DNA of 64,000 bases from NCBI GenBank assembly GCA_041178325.1, contig JBEGVN010000036.1:47474-111473 (forward strand), written 5' to 3'. This stretch comes from UBA6136 sp041178325. GTDB lineage: Bacteria; Pseudomonadota; Gammaproteobacteria; Methylococcales; Methylococcaceae. Shown in pieces: positions 25,337-33,541 of this stretch; position 1 is the stretch's first letter, and each line of letters begins with the position of its first letter. The position numbers and the translations under genes were made by a program. Under the pieces are notes generated by a model, which saw nothing but the letters and a program-made list of their open reading frames with translations, did no database searches and was not told the DNA's origin.

Positions 25337-27346
25337 TTAGTACCAAATCTGAACACGTGACCAGAACACGTTTTCATTCGGGCGGTTGGCGACTTGGCCC
25401 GTCGGTGTAACAGCACCTCCGGTGAAGCTCGTAGAGTCATATGACTGCTGGAGCTTGACGTTGGAATTGAGGAACCAGTTGGCAGAAAGACCCCAGGTTT
25501 GCGCGTGGCTGACCGAAGCCCTTGGGTCTGCAAACAGATACAGGGGATTGGCTGCACTACCGTAGTTGGTGAACGTGCTTTGGTCGATGTTGAGCTCCGT
25601 CCAGCGGAATCCCAACTGAAGTGCACCCCAGTTGCCGTTAAAGGGATCAAACGCCTTGGTCGGCTTGATCTGCCAATAAGTGTTTTCTTCGCCTGTCACG
25701 ACATAGGAAAGCTGTGCCTGCCAAGCGGTATTAGTCTGACTCTTGTTAGCAATGGGCGCAGGTTGGGTTGCGTTCACCGTTTGCGTGATCGCGCGATAAC
25801 CAGGTGCTGCGGTCGTGCCCTGGGTAAGGGTTCCTGTGGCCTGCGCGTTGATATCCGCCTGCGAGGTGGTGGTAGCCACGGTGCTCTGAGTGACGGAAAG
25901 CTCCTGTTGGCTGAGTGTCCAGTCTGCCATCAGACCGAAGGGACCGTAGTACCAGTAACCTTGAGGGGCCAAATGGTACTGACCGCCATTCAGCATGGCA
26001 CCGCTGTAGACCGTGTTGACATTTGAGATCGTGATGGTCTTGGGATCCGGAACCGCACCACCTGTTGCGGTGGGTGAGCCGCCGTTGCCGGTAAAGATAC
26101 CGGTCGTCTGCGTGGTATTGCCATAACGCGTGCTGGGGACTACCACGCCTGCAGAATAGGTCAGGATGTTGGATTGACCCATCGATTGAAGGGGTGCACT
26201 CGAAAGGCCCTGAACCTGATTCCAATCAGTGTAGTTACCCGCAAAGCCGATGCCGAGGCGCTGGATCGGTTCGAAATCCACGCTGCGGAAAGGGTGCGCA
26301 AAAATGCGGCCTGCGTATTCCTTCTGGCTAAAGTTGGTGGTGTCTGAGTTCTGAACCGCCTGATTATCGAAGCTGCCGTTAAAGATACCCGCCTGATAGG
26401 AGAAAAACTCATTCGAGTGCGAGATGTTCGAAACGTACTTGGTATCAAAGCCGGGCCCACCGAATTCACCGTGGACCATGGCACCGACCTGGCGGTTGGC
26501 TGAGAGCTGGGTGGGGTAACCGCGCTGATCAAACACAAGGTTTGTCGCGGTCTGAAGGCGTTCAAGATCCTGAGGACCTTTCATCTTACCGAAGGCAAAA
26601 CTCAGGGGCTGGTAGTAGTGGAAATCCGCCCAGGCATCAAACAGACGCGCCTGACCCTGGCCAAAGTCTTCAGCGATCAGGAAGTCGGTGTACTTTGCGA
26701 TCGTACCTGCAAACTGAAGTCGTGCACGGGTAATCTGGAAACGGTCCTGAGCCAGACCGTTCGGATAATAGGTGATTGGCGCGCCGTTGGTGCCAAGGGT
26801 GTTGTCCCAGCCAACGCCGGTGCCGTTACCGGGCAGATTGTCATTCAGGAAGCCTGCGAAGTCGGCCTGAATGAAGCCGCGCAGGCGCAGCTGCCAGTCG
26901 CCATCCGCGGTTCCAATCTTGAAGCCATTTTGGCCGACGTCGACCTTGGCTGCGGACTTTCGGGCGTTATCGGTCACTTCCTTTTCGACTTCAAACTTTC
27001 TCTCAAGAAGCTTGACCTTGGTATCGAGCGCCTTGTACTCACTCTGCGTAATCGGTTTGCCAGAGAGGGCGGTGGCTGGGGATGAGTTGCCGGTATCTTC
27101 CGCTGCCAGATGACTGGAAGATTTACCACCTTTGGCTTTGGCACCGTGATCGCTTTTGCTGAGTTCAGTCCGAAGCGCCTTGTTTTCGGATTCAGAGGCT
27201 TCGAGGCGTTGCTCCAGTTTCTGAAGCGTCTTTTCAAGGCGTTCGAGGCGTTCCCCCTCGGTGAGTGCAAAAGCGCCGGGTGATACCGCAAGCAGGGCAG
27301 AACCTGTACTTGCAGCTACCAGCAAAGCCAGTTTTGTTTTTCTCAT
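25337..27346 (-). CDS. DcaP-like trimeric outer-membrane porin
   Basis: A 669-residue outer-membrane protein. Signal peptide is about 1-27. An N-terminal coiled coil (LERLEKTLQKLEQRLEASESENKALRTEL split over residues about 30-65) is followed by a linker and a beta-barrel from about residue 145. The coiled coil plus barrel (NGFKIGTADGDWQLRLRGFIQADF) is the layout of DcaP/OprO-P-related porins. The chain ends in aromatic RVQIWY, a barrel-assembly signal. GGGGGA lies seven bases before the ATG. Its link to sbp and YezD suggests sulfate or organosulfur passage across the outer membrane. Specificity is inferred only from neighbours. Confidence 0.8.
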   Translation of the reverse strand: MRKTKLALLVAASTGSALLAVSPGAFALTEGERLERLEKTLQKLEQRLEASESENKALRTELSKSDHGAKAKGGKSSSHLAAEDTGNSSPATALSGKPITQSEYKALDTKVKLLERKFEVEKEVTDNARKSAAKVDVGQNGFKIGTADGDWQLRLRGFIQADFAGFLNDNLPGNGTGVGWDNTLGTNGAPITYYPNGLAQDRFQITRARLQFAGTIAKYTDFLIAEDFGQGQARLFDAWADFHYYQPLSFAFGKMKGPQDLERLQTATNLVFDQRGYPTQLSANRQVGAMVHGEFGGPGFDTKYVSNISHSNEFFSYQAGIFNGSFDNQAVQNSDTTNFSQKEYAGRIFAHPFRSVDFEPIQRLGIGFAGNYTDWNQVQGLSSAPLQSMGQSNILTYSAGVVVPSTRYGNTTQTTGIFTGNGGSPTATGGAVPDPKTITISNVNTVYSGAMLNGGQYHLAPQGYWYYGPFGLMADWTLSQQELSVTQSTVATTTSQADINAQATGTLTQGTTAAPGYRAITQTVNATQPAPIANKSQTNTAWQAQLSYVVTGEENTYWQIKPTKAFDPFNGNWGALQLGFRWTELNIDQSTFTNYGSAANPLYLFADPRASVSHAQTWGLSANWFLNSNVKLQQSYDSTSFTGGAVTPTGQVANRPNENVFWSRVQIWY

Positions 27347-27397
27347 GAAAGCGTCCCCCAGTAAGGCTGAGATTGGTCAAAATTTGTTGTTGCACCT

Positions 27398-27412
27398 CCC
27401 TGAAGTTCAGGG
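27398..27412. promoter_or_regulatory. Palindrome between yezD-family gene and porin
   Basis: CCCTGAA-G-TTCAGGG, a 7-bp perfect inverted repeat around one base, about 50 bp upstream of the porin start. It is either an operator or a small hairpin separating yezD and porin messages. Confidence 0.35.
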
Positions 27413-27474
27413 TCGGTTGCGGGTTGTTATCGGTACCTGGCCTCCCGCTTTAGGGTCGGCACGCAGCGAATGAG

Positions 27475-27675
27475 TCAGGCTTTATTACCCTCGCCCGAAG
27501 CCTCTGGGTCCAGATCCTTGAGGCTGATGTTCAGGCGAATCTTCTCTTTCCGTTCAACCTGGACGATGCGTCCTTCATGGACGGTGATTTCCACAGAACC
27601 AAAACGGAGCCCCTTGATAGCGTCGAGAACCTTACGAACGTCGGTATCGCTTAGGGGTGTTTTTGAATGGGGCAT
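27475..27675 (-). CDS. YezD family protein (DUF2292)
   Basis: A 66-residue soluble protein matching the YezD/DUF2292 pattern: LRFGSVEITVHEGRIVQVERKEKIRL, two beta-strands around a glycine turn preceded by a helix. Members usually occur beside sulfate, sulfonate or cysteine genes and are thought to belong to sulfur-starvation regulons, but their biochemical role is unknown. Here it lies 128 bp upstream of the porin gene in the same direction, as first gene of the predicted sulfate-uptake set, with a TTATTCGCT motif in its upstream region. Confidence 0.75.
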   Translation of the reverse strand: MPHSKTPLSDTDVRKVLDAIKGLRFGSVEITVHEGRIVQVERKEKIRLNISLKDLDPEASGEGNKA

Positions 27676-27800
27676 AGTCGATTTCGGTTTAGCTTGAAGA
27701 TCCAGCCGGTAGCACAGGAGGTGGGTCCGACCACGATCCGGCTTAGGGCAAATCCTAGCAATCGACTAAGAAAATCAGAAAGAATAAAAGATTAGAAAGA

Positions 27801-27819
27801 TATTCATATAGCGAATAAG
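27801..27819 (-). promoter_or_regulatory. CTTATTCGCTATATGAATA element upstream of yezD-family gene
   Basis: On the minus strand this 19-mer contains the inverted repeat TATTC / GAATA separated by seven bases, about 125 bp upstream of the yezD-family start. It shares TTATTCGCT exactly with the cysK upstream region and CTTATTC..TAT with that of cysT. It is a candidate CysB operator. Confidence 0.4.
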
Positions 27820-27871
27820 GGCGCGTACAGAAGCGGTGCATCCAGTGGATGTTTTGAATGCGAAGGATCGA

Positions 27872-28819
27872 CTAGGTGCCGAATTTCTGGAGGGTCTGGA
27901 GAAAGGTTTCGCGGAACCATTGGTGCGTGACATCTCCATCGCGCTCACGATGCCAGACAAGATAGCTCGCAACCGGTGGGACCGAAATGGGCAGGGCAAA
28001 AGGACGAATGTTGTAGTGTTGACACATCCACCGAGCCAGATTTCTGCTGGTAATGCCCACTAAATCACTGGATTCAACATAAAGGGGAAGCTGGCTTGCC
28101 GAGGGAATTTCCAGAGTAGTGAGAGCGGCAAGTTTTTTAAGGAAACGTTCAAGTTCAAGGGAATCATTCTCAACCCTGACGAGTGGCTCATGCACGGTCA
28201 CAAAATGTTCCTTCAGGAAGTCCTCCAGGGTGGGCGTTTCCCGGATTCTGGGGTGATTATTTGAAACCACCATGACGATTTCATGCGTGTTGGCGGCAAC
28301 GTGTTCCAGCATCGGATCGTCCAGGCGGAAGTGGTGGTAGGCCAAGTCAAGACGTTGATCACGCAGCATTTGCGGGATTTCTTCTTCAGGGTCGACATGG
28401 CGGATAACCAGTCGCGCGTTGGGCGCGGCTTCACGAAAAGCGCTCAGAAAGTGGGGGCCACTGACGGTTCCTGCACCATGACTAATGCTGATGACGAAGG
28501 TGCGCTGGCTGTTTTCAAGATCCAGAGCGTGCTTTCGTTGCAGCTCATCCCGAACTAATGCAAGCGCTTCATGCACGCGGACATAGAGTTCCTCACTGCG
28601 TGGGGTTGGGGTCAATGTCCTGCCCCGCACTATAAAAAGCGGGTCATCCATAAGATGGCGAAGTCGGGCCATTGCATGGGAGATGGCCGGCTGGGTCATG
28701 CCAAGGCGCTCTGAGGCCTTGATCTGGCTGCATTCCTCAAAGACCGCCTCAAAGATGGTCAGGAGATTGAGGTCCACGGAACGAAGATTAATTTCTTGCA
28801 TAGCTGACTTGTGAATCAT
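27872..28819 (-). CDS. LysR-family transcriptional regulator, NodD/LeuO/NahR type
   Basis: A 315-residue regulator. The N-terminus (MQEINLRSVDLNLLTIFEAV) and helix-turn-helix (ASERLGMTQPAISHAMARLRHLMDDPLFIVRGRTLTPTPR) are typical of the NodD/NahR/LeuO branch. The rest is the inducer-binding domain. An internal ATG at 28801 is an equally good start. It is divergent from the chitinase gene with a 100-bp shared region holding a 39-bp inverted repeat, so control of the chitinase is likely. A chitin-derived ligand is speculative. Confidence 0.88.
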   Translation of the reverse strand: MIHKSAMQEINLRSVDLNLLTIFEAVFEECSQIKASERLGMTQPAISHAMARLRHLMDDPLFIVRGRTLTPTPRSEELYVRVHEALALVRDELQRKHALDLENSQRTFVISISHGAGTVSGPHFLSAFREAAPNARLVIRHVDPEEEIPQMLRDQRLDLAYHHFRLDDPMLEHVAANTHEIVMVVSNNHPRIRETPTLEDFLKEHFVTVHEPLVRVENDSLELERFLKKLAALTTLEIPSASQLPLYVESSDLVGITSRNLARWMCQHYNIRPFALPISVPPVASYLVWHRERDGDVTHQWFRETFLQTLQKFGT

Positions 28820-28857
28820 TCATTGGAATCTCGTCTTGGTCCCCCCTAGATTCTCTC

Positions 28858-28896
28858 CATCGGTTCGAAGGAAACAGGTTCCTTGAATCACCGATG
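28858..28896. promoter_or_regulatory. Candidate LysR operator between regulator and chitinase
   Basis: Nested inverted repeats: outer CATCGG (28858-28863) / CCGATG (28891-28896) and inner AAGGAA (28868-28873) / TTCCTT (28879-28884) around ACAGG. They lie 24 bp before the chitinase ATG and 39 bp before the regulator start, the position of a divergent LysR binding site. Confidence 0.5.
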
Positions 28897-28919
28897 AACT
28901 TCGATTGAGGGAAAAATTT

Positions 28920-30950
28920 ATGACGATTATTCATTCAAAGCCTTTCGCTCGGCTTTTGCCTCTGGGTATGTTGATGAGTGCGACCTTTGCACCGCATGCA
29001 GCAACGCTTCCGGCAACCGCAGCTCAGGTGATTGTCAGTGCTCAAAGCACCTGGGGGACACCACAAGACAGTTGGGCAGGATACACCGGCGAAGTGGATG
29101 TTTGGGTTCCTAGCGCTGTCAGTGGCCCTTGGACCTTGAGCTTCCAGTCCCCTAGCCTTGGGAAAGAGGCTGCTGCCGCTTCTTTCTGGAACGCTTCGGC
29201 CACTTATGACGCCAGCACCGGCACCTATACCTTAACCTCCCCGAGCTGGAGTTCGGGTGTTGCCGCCAATTCTGTGATCAAGCTGGGTTTCAATGGGACT
29301 GGAGTTCTGGATCCCACCTTTGTTCTCAGCAACTGTACCTTCAACGGGGCCCCCTGTGTTGCATCGGTCATGACGGCAGCCAATGCGCAGCAGACCCTGA
29401 CGACGCTGTCACAGAATGCCACCGCAAGCCCTTCAGGGACGTCCGGCGCAACGGATACCTCAGGCACCTCGGGTACCTCTTCGGGGTCCTCCTCTTCAGG
29501 AGGGACAGTTCAAACCTCTGCCAGTCTCCAGCTGACGTTAAGTGTGGATAGTGCCTGGGCAGGTGGTTTTGGTGGAAACATTTCGGTTCAGAATCTTTCG
29601 GGACAAACCTTGCCTGCAGGTACATCCGGATGGAAAGCCACTCTGAAGTTCCCGGATGCCGTCACGGCCGCCAGCGTCTTTCAAAGTGGGCCCTGGAATT
29701 TCACTGTGGCCATCGGCAGCGATGGGACGGTGACCCTGACGCCGCCCTCCTGGGCTGCGAGCCTTGCTCCGGGAGCTGTTACCAGCAGCGGTTTTAATGG
29801 CCTCAATTCTCAGGGCCTTCAGAGTGCGATCAGCACGACGCCCAATGTGAGTCTGCAGTTTGCAAGCTCAGTCCCTGCAAGTTCTGGTTCCGGCACAACC
29901 TCTGGAACCAGTGGATCCGGAACGACCGGCGGGACGACGGGGTCGGGGAGTACCAGTACCGCAACGACAACCCCTTCTACGCCACTCCCCACGGGCGCCG
30001 TGGCGGGCGGGTTTCTTTTTAGTCCCTACAAGGATGTGACGAACTCGCTGAACTGGAATACCAATGTGGCATCGACCAGTGTGACAGGGACCTTGACCCC
30101 CTTGTTACAGGTGCTTCCAGCCAAGGTGCCTGCAGTCACCTTGGCCTTTGCAACCGGACAATGCGGTAGCGAAAACTGGGGTGGGGTCGCTGCTGATGCC
30201 GTGGCCAAGGCGAACGTTCCCCTCTTTACGGCCCAAAACCGGAACTATGTCATCGCAACCGGTGGCGCGGCAGGGGCTTTCTTCTGCGCTACATCAAGCG
30301 GTATGCAGGCGTTCATCAATCGCTATGCCTCAGCCAATCTGGTCGGCATCGATTTCGATATCGAGGGGGGGCAAACACAAGCGGATATTACGGCGCTGGT
30401 GAAGTCGGTCTATGACGTGCAGAGCAGCTACCCGAATCTTCGCTTCAGCTTCACGTTGGCAACACTGGGATCAACTAATGGCTTGGCCGGGTCGGCACCC
30501 AATGGCGACCTCAGCCCCTTGGGTGGTTATGTGATGAATGCGCTAGCGAAGTATCCCTTGAACAACTACACCATTAATCTGATGGTCATGGATTACGGTA
30601 GCCCGGGAGCAGGCGTTTGTGTGGTGGGTTCCGATGGACTTTGCGACATGGGGCAGACCGCCATCCAGGCGGCCAAGAATCTCGCGGTGCGCTATGGGGT
30701 TCCCTATAACCACATCGAACTGACGCCCATGATCGGGATGAACGATGTCACGAATGAGCTCTTTTCGCTGAAGGATGCGGCGACGATGACGCAATGGGCC
30801 AGGACGAATGGCATCTCGGGTATTCACTTCTGGTCCGTGGACCGGGATACCCCATGCACCTCGGCATACGCCTCACCGATTTGTAGTTCAGTTCCTACCG
30901 TGCCGGCCTGGGGCTTCACGCAGGAGTTCATAAAGGATATAGGGCTTTAA
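28920..30950 (+). CDS. Secreted chitinase, GH18 with two cellulose/chitin-binding-like domains
   Basis: A 676-residue secreted enzyme. Signal peptide (about 1-27) is followed by two CBM2-like all-beta modules (about 33-145 and 200-315), each joined by Ser/Thr/Gly-rich linkers (about 165-195 and 320-355). A GH18 barrel (about 360-676) follows. The catalytic motif GIDFDIEGG (D-x-D-x-E, near residues 478-482) is intact. The closest type is the PF-ChiA-like, non-processive GH18 group. ATG 28920 has GAGGG eight bases upstream; the TTG at 28905 is rejected. It would hydrolyse chitin or a related beta-1,4-GlcNAc polymer outside the cell. Confidence 0.9.
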   Translation: MTIIHSKPFARLLPLGMLMSATFAPHAATLPATAAQVIVSAQSTWGTPQDSWAGYTGEVDVWVPSAVSGPWTLSFQSPSLGKEAAAASFWNASATYDASTGTYTLTSPSWSSGVAANSVIKLGFNGTGVLDPTFVLSNCTFNGAPCVASVMTAANAQQTLTTLSQNATASPSGTSGATDTSGTSGTSSGSSSSGGTVQTSASLQLTLSVDSAWAGGFGGNISVQNLSGQTLPAGTSGWKATLKFPDAVTAASVFQSGPWNFTVAIGSDGTVTLTPPSWAASLAPGAVTSSGFNGLNSQGLQSAISTTPNVSLQFASSVPASSGSGTTSGTSGSGTTGGTTGSGSTSTATTTPSTPLPTGAVAGGFLFSPYKDVTNSLNWNTNVASTSVTGTLTPLLQVLPAKVPAVTLAFATGQCGSENWGGVAADAVAKANVPLFTAQNRNYVIATGGAAGAFFCATSSGMQAFINRYASANLVGIDFDIEGGQTQADITALVKSVYDVQSSYPNLRFSFTLATLGSTNGLAGSAPNGDLSPLGGYVMNALAKYPLNNYTINLMVMDYGSPGAGVCVVGSDGLCDMGQTAIQAAKNLAVRYGVPYNHIELTPMIGMNDVTNELFSLKDAATMTQWARTNGISGIHFWSVDRDTPCTSAYASPICSSVPTVPAWGFTQEFIKDIGL

Positions 30951-30964
30951 GGAATAGCCAGATC

Positions 30965-31004
30965 GACCACGGGCTGCCATCAGAAGGCGGTCCGTGGTTT
31001 TTTT
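30965..31004 (+). terminator. Intrinsic terminator after chitinase gene
   Basis: ACCACGG (30966-30972) pairs with CCGTGGT (30992-30998), with an interior partial GCTGCC/GGCGGT pairing, followed by seven T residues in all. It ends the chitinase message. Confidence 0.75.
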
Positions 31005-31021
31005 GCGCGATCGGTAAGGTT

Positions 31022-31357
31022 TCAGGGATACTGGCCGCCGCCACTGTCAGAATGTCCACCACCGCCTATGACCCCTGCCGAATCGTAAACGGTGGTGGTT
31101 CCTGTCGAGAAGGTCGATTCTGATCTCGAATTGCATCGACGCTTGGCTGTGTCCCAGCCATTTTGATAATCCGGTTCGTTCTGGTATCGCTTTTCATCAC
31201 GGACTACCGTTCGGCTGATGTTGCTGGCTTCACCGGTTCCCGTTTGACAACCTGCCCGATAGCCATCGGCATAGGAGGGCGTCGCATTGGAAAGGATAAA
31301 ATCCTGACTGCAACCTACGATCAGGAGCAGCGCAGTGATGAGGGGGGCTCTCTTCAT
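31022..31357 (-). CDS. Small lipoprotein
   Basis: A 111-residue lipoprotein. Starting at ATG 31357 the sequence MKRAPLITALLLIVGCSQDF has a short charged n-region, a hydrophobic core and a VGC lipobox. The mature part has three more Cys, a PSYADGYRAGCQTG segment and a YQNGWDTAKRRC segment, both reminiscent of small Gly/Tyr/Cys periplasmic modules, then a Ser/Thr/Gly tail. The frame stays open upstream to 31561 but the lipobox fixes the start. It is 28 bp downstream of the ABC-F gene. I recognise no family. Confidence 0.6.
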   Translation of the reverse strand: MKRAPLITALLLIVGCSQDFILSNATPSYADGYRAGCQTGTGEASNISRTVVRDEKRYQNEPDYQNGWDTAKRRCNSRSESTFSTGTTTVYDSAGVIGGGGHSDSGGGQYP

Positions 31358-31385
31358 TCCGAGGGGTCTCTCGTGGGTTGATAAC

Positions 31386-33302
31386 TTAACCGGCGATTTC
31401 TTGTTGGAGCGCCTCAAGGACCTCCCACCGGGCATAGGCGGCCTCAAGGTCCGTCTGATGCTTGGAGAGGCGATCCTGCTGTTCTTGTATGAAAGATTTA
31501 TCTTTCTGATAGAACGACGGATCCGCCATGGCCACCGTGAGATTCTGAATCTCTGTTTCAAGTTTTTCGATCGTTTGAGGCAGGGTCTCGAGCTCCTTGG
31601 TTTCCTTGAAGCTCATCTTGCGCCGTGAGGGGGAGGGTGCAGGGACCGCCGTTGGGACGGGAGAAGGGCTCGGTGGGACGGATGCGGGCGATGAGGAAGG
31701 GCTACTCAGTGATGGCCGCTGGCGAATCCAGTCATCGTAACCCCCGACATATTCCCGGATCGTCGCTTCCTCTTCATAGACCAGAACGCTGGTGACCAGG
31801 TTATTCAGGAAGGCGCGGTCATGACTGACCACGAGGACCGTTCCTTCGAAATCAATCAGAAGTTCTTCCAGCAGATCGAGCGTCTCGGCATCCAGATCAT
31901 TCGTGGGTTCGTCCAGCACCAGGACATTGGCCGGCTGGGTAAAAAGCCGCGCCAGGAGCAGGCGGTTGCGTTCTCCACCGGAAAGCGAGCGCACCGGTTG
32001 GCGGGCCCGATCCGGGGTGAACAGGAAATCCTGCAAATACCCGATCACGTGGGTGTTCCGTCCGTTGACAGTCACGCGGTCGCTGCCTTGCGCCACGTTG
32101 TCGATCACGGTCGCATTTTCATCCAGCGTTGCCCGGTACTGATCAAAATAGGCCACCTGGAGGTTGGTCCCCAATCTAATCTTTCCGGATGTAGGTGCTA
32201 GTTCTCCCAGGAGCAGGCGGAGCAGGGTGGTTTTTCCGCAGCCATTGGGGCCAATGATGCCGACTTTGTCCCCCCGAAGTATCGTCGTCGAGAGGCCCTG
32301 AAGGATGGTCTTGTCGCCATAGGAAAATCGAATATCCTGGGCTTCTGCAATGAGTTTCCCTGAACGCTCGCCCTGCTGAATTTGCATTTGCGCCTGCCCT
32401 GGAGCAGTTCGTCGCTGGCTTCTTTGGTTGCGCATTTCGACGAGGCGTTTGACCCTTCCCATGTCACGGGTCCGGCGCGCTTTGATGCCCTGTCGAATCC
32501 AGGCTTCTTCTTGAGCCAGCTTTTTATCGAATTCCGCCTGACTTTTGGCTTCGGCTTCGAGGAGCTCAGCCTTTCTTCGAAGATAGGTCGGATAGTCCCC
32601 CGGAAAGTCCGTGAGGTAGCCCCGATCGAGCTCGATGATTCGGGTCGCCAGCCGCTGCAAGAATGCGCGATCGTGGGTAATGAAGACCAGCGATCCGCTC
32701 CAGTTCAGCAAAAACTCTTCGAGCCAGAGGATGGCATCCAGATCCAGGTGGTTGGTGGGCTCATCAAGGAGAAGAACGTCGGGCTGAGAGGCGAGCGCTT
32801 GAGCAAGCAAAACGCGGCGCTTAAGACCGCCCGAGAGCGTCGCAATGTCGACATCAATCGGGAGTTCAAGGCGGGTCAGAAGGTTTTCGATGGTCTTTTC
32901 GGTATCCCAGGCGCCTGCCGCTTCAATGATTTGCTGACAGGCCTCAAGCTCGTCCAACGCTTTGCCGCTAGGATCCGAATCCAGTGCGTGAGTAATGTGG
33001 TGGTATCGACGAACCGCATCGCCGATTTCTCCCAGACCTAGCGATACGACGTCAAAGACGGTCCCTTGAGTGTCGGTCGGCACTTCCTGTTCAAGTCGAG
33101 CGACCCTAAGGCCATCTTGAAAGGCAATCTCGCCATCGTCAGGAACGATGCGTCTGTCGAGAAGTTTAAGAAAAGTGGACTTGCCGGTGCCGTTGCGCCC
33201 GATTAGAGCGACACGTTCGCCCCGCTCTAAGGAGAAGTTGACGCCATCAAGGAGGGGGTGTCCATAGCCGAGCTGGACACGATTCAGGGTGAGTAGTGAC
33301 AT
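31386..33302 (-). CDS. uup: ABC-F family ATPase, Uup-like
   Basis: A 638-residue cytoplasmic protein with two ABC domains and no membrane segment. Walker A motifs are GRNGTGKST and GPNGCGKTT; signatures are LSGGLKRR and LSGGERNR; Walker B motifs are LLLDEPTNHLDL and LVLDEPTNDLDA. The linker between domains and a C-terminal coiled coil (about 560-638, KETKELETLPQTIEKLETEI) preceded by a Ser/Pro-rich stretch are typical of Uup. The role is in ribosome rescue or translation of difficult sequences, and Uup also affects transposon excision. It appears to be in one unit with the small lipoprotein. Confidence 0.92.
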   Translation of the reverse strand: MSLLTLNRVQLGYGHPLLDGVNFSLERGERVALIGRNGTGKSTFLKLLDRRIVPDDGEIAFQDGLRVARLEQEVPTDTQGTVFDVVSLGLGEIGDAVRRYHHITHALDSDPSGKALDELEACQQIIEAAGAWDTEKTIENLLTRLELPIDVDIATLSGGLKRRVLLAQALASQPDVLLLDEPTNHLDLDAILWLEEFLLNWSGSLVFITHDRAFLQRLATRIIELDRGYLTDFPGDYPTYLRRKAELLEAEAKSQAEFDKKLAQEEAWIRQGIKARRTRDMGRVKRLVEMRNQRSQRRTAPGQAQMQIQQGERSGKLIAEAQDIRFSYGDKTILQGLSTTILRGDKVGIIGPNGCGKTTLLRLLLGELAPTSGKIRLGTNLQVAYFDQYRATLDENATVIDNVAQGSDRVTVNGRNTHVIGYLQDFLFTPDRARQPVRSLSGGERNRLLLARLFTQPANVLVLDEPTNDLDAETLDLLEELLIDFEGTVLVVSHDRAFLNNLVTSVLVYEEEATIREYVGGYDDWIRQRPSLSSPSSSPASVPPSPSPVPTAVPAPSPSRRKMSFKETKELETLPQTIEKLETEIQNLTVAMADPSFYQKDKSFIQEQQDRLSKHQTDLEAAYARWEVLEALQQEIAG

Positions 33303-33322
33303 TATTAGATTCTAGGGGTTCT

Positions 33323-33526
33323 TCAGTTCCACTCCCAGAGATATCTTTCGGCGATTAATTTGAGTCTCAAAGGAGAAGTGTTTGCGCAGTGCTCCAAAAG
33401 AGTGGCCTTACCCACTTGCCGTGGCCGCGTCAGCAACAGAACTGGAAAACTGTTGCTGACGGTGTTTATGGTTTCATCGAGAGTCCGGTTGGACATGCAT
33501 TCGTGCATATTGGATTTTGATTCCAA
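33323..33526 (-). pseudogene. AAA-ATPase (DUF4143-type) N-terminal remnant
   Basis: A 67-codon frame reads FPVLLLTRPRQVGKATLLEHCA, a Walker A region like that of toxin-antitoxin-type AAA ATPases (consensus LLLTGPRQVGKTT), with Gly to Arg and Thr to Ala changes that should abolish nucleotide binding. The rest of the ATPase and its DUF4143 domain are missing; the frame ends RYLWEWN. The remnant carries two perfect inverted repeats (33429-33460, 33499-33537) and is squeezed between gltA and the ABC-F gene. I take it as a decayed fragment of a once larger gene. Confidence 0.5.
33429..33460. repeat. Perfect 11-bp inverted repeat
   Basis: GTCAGCAACAG and CTGTTGCTGAC flank a 10-nt loop within the AAA-ATPase remnant. 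It could be a stable hairpin or a transposon-derived sequence. Confidence 0.6.
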
Positions 33527-33537
33527 TATGCACGAAT
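33499..33537. repeat. Perfect 16-bp inverted repeat
   Basis: ATTCGTGCATATTGGA and TCCAATATGCACGAAT flank a 7-nt loop (TTTTGAT), ending five bases before the gltA stop codon. As a hairpin it would close the 3' end of the gltA message, but no T tract follows. Confidence 0.7.
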
Positions 33538-33541
33538 CTGC

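Noticed and set aside
28905..28919. TTG start for the chitinase
   Set aside because: The ATG at 28920 has GAGGG at the right spacing and begins a normal signal peptide.
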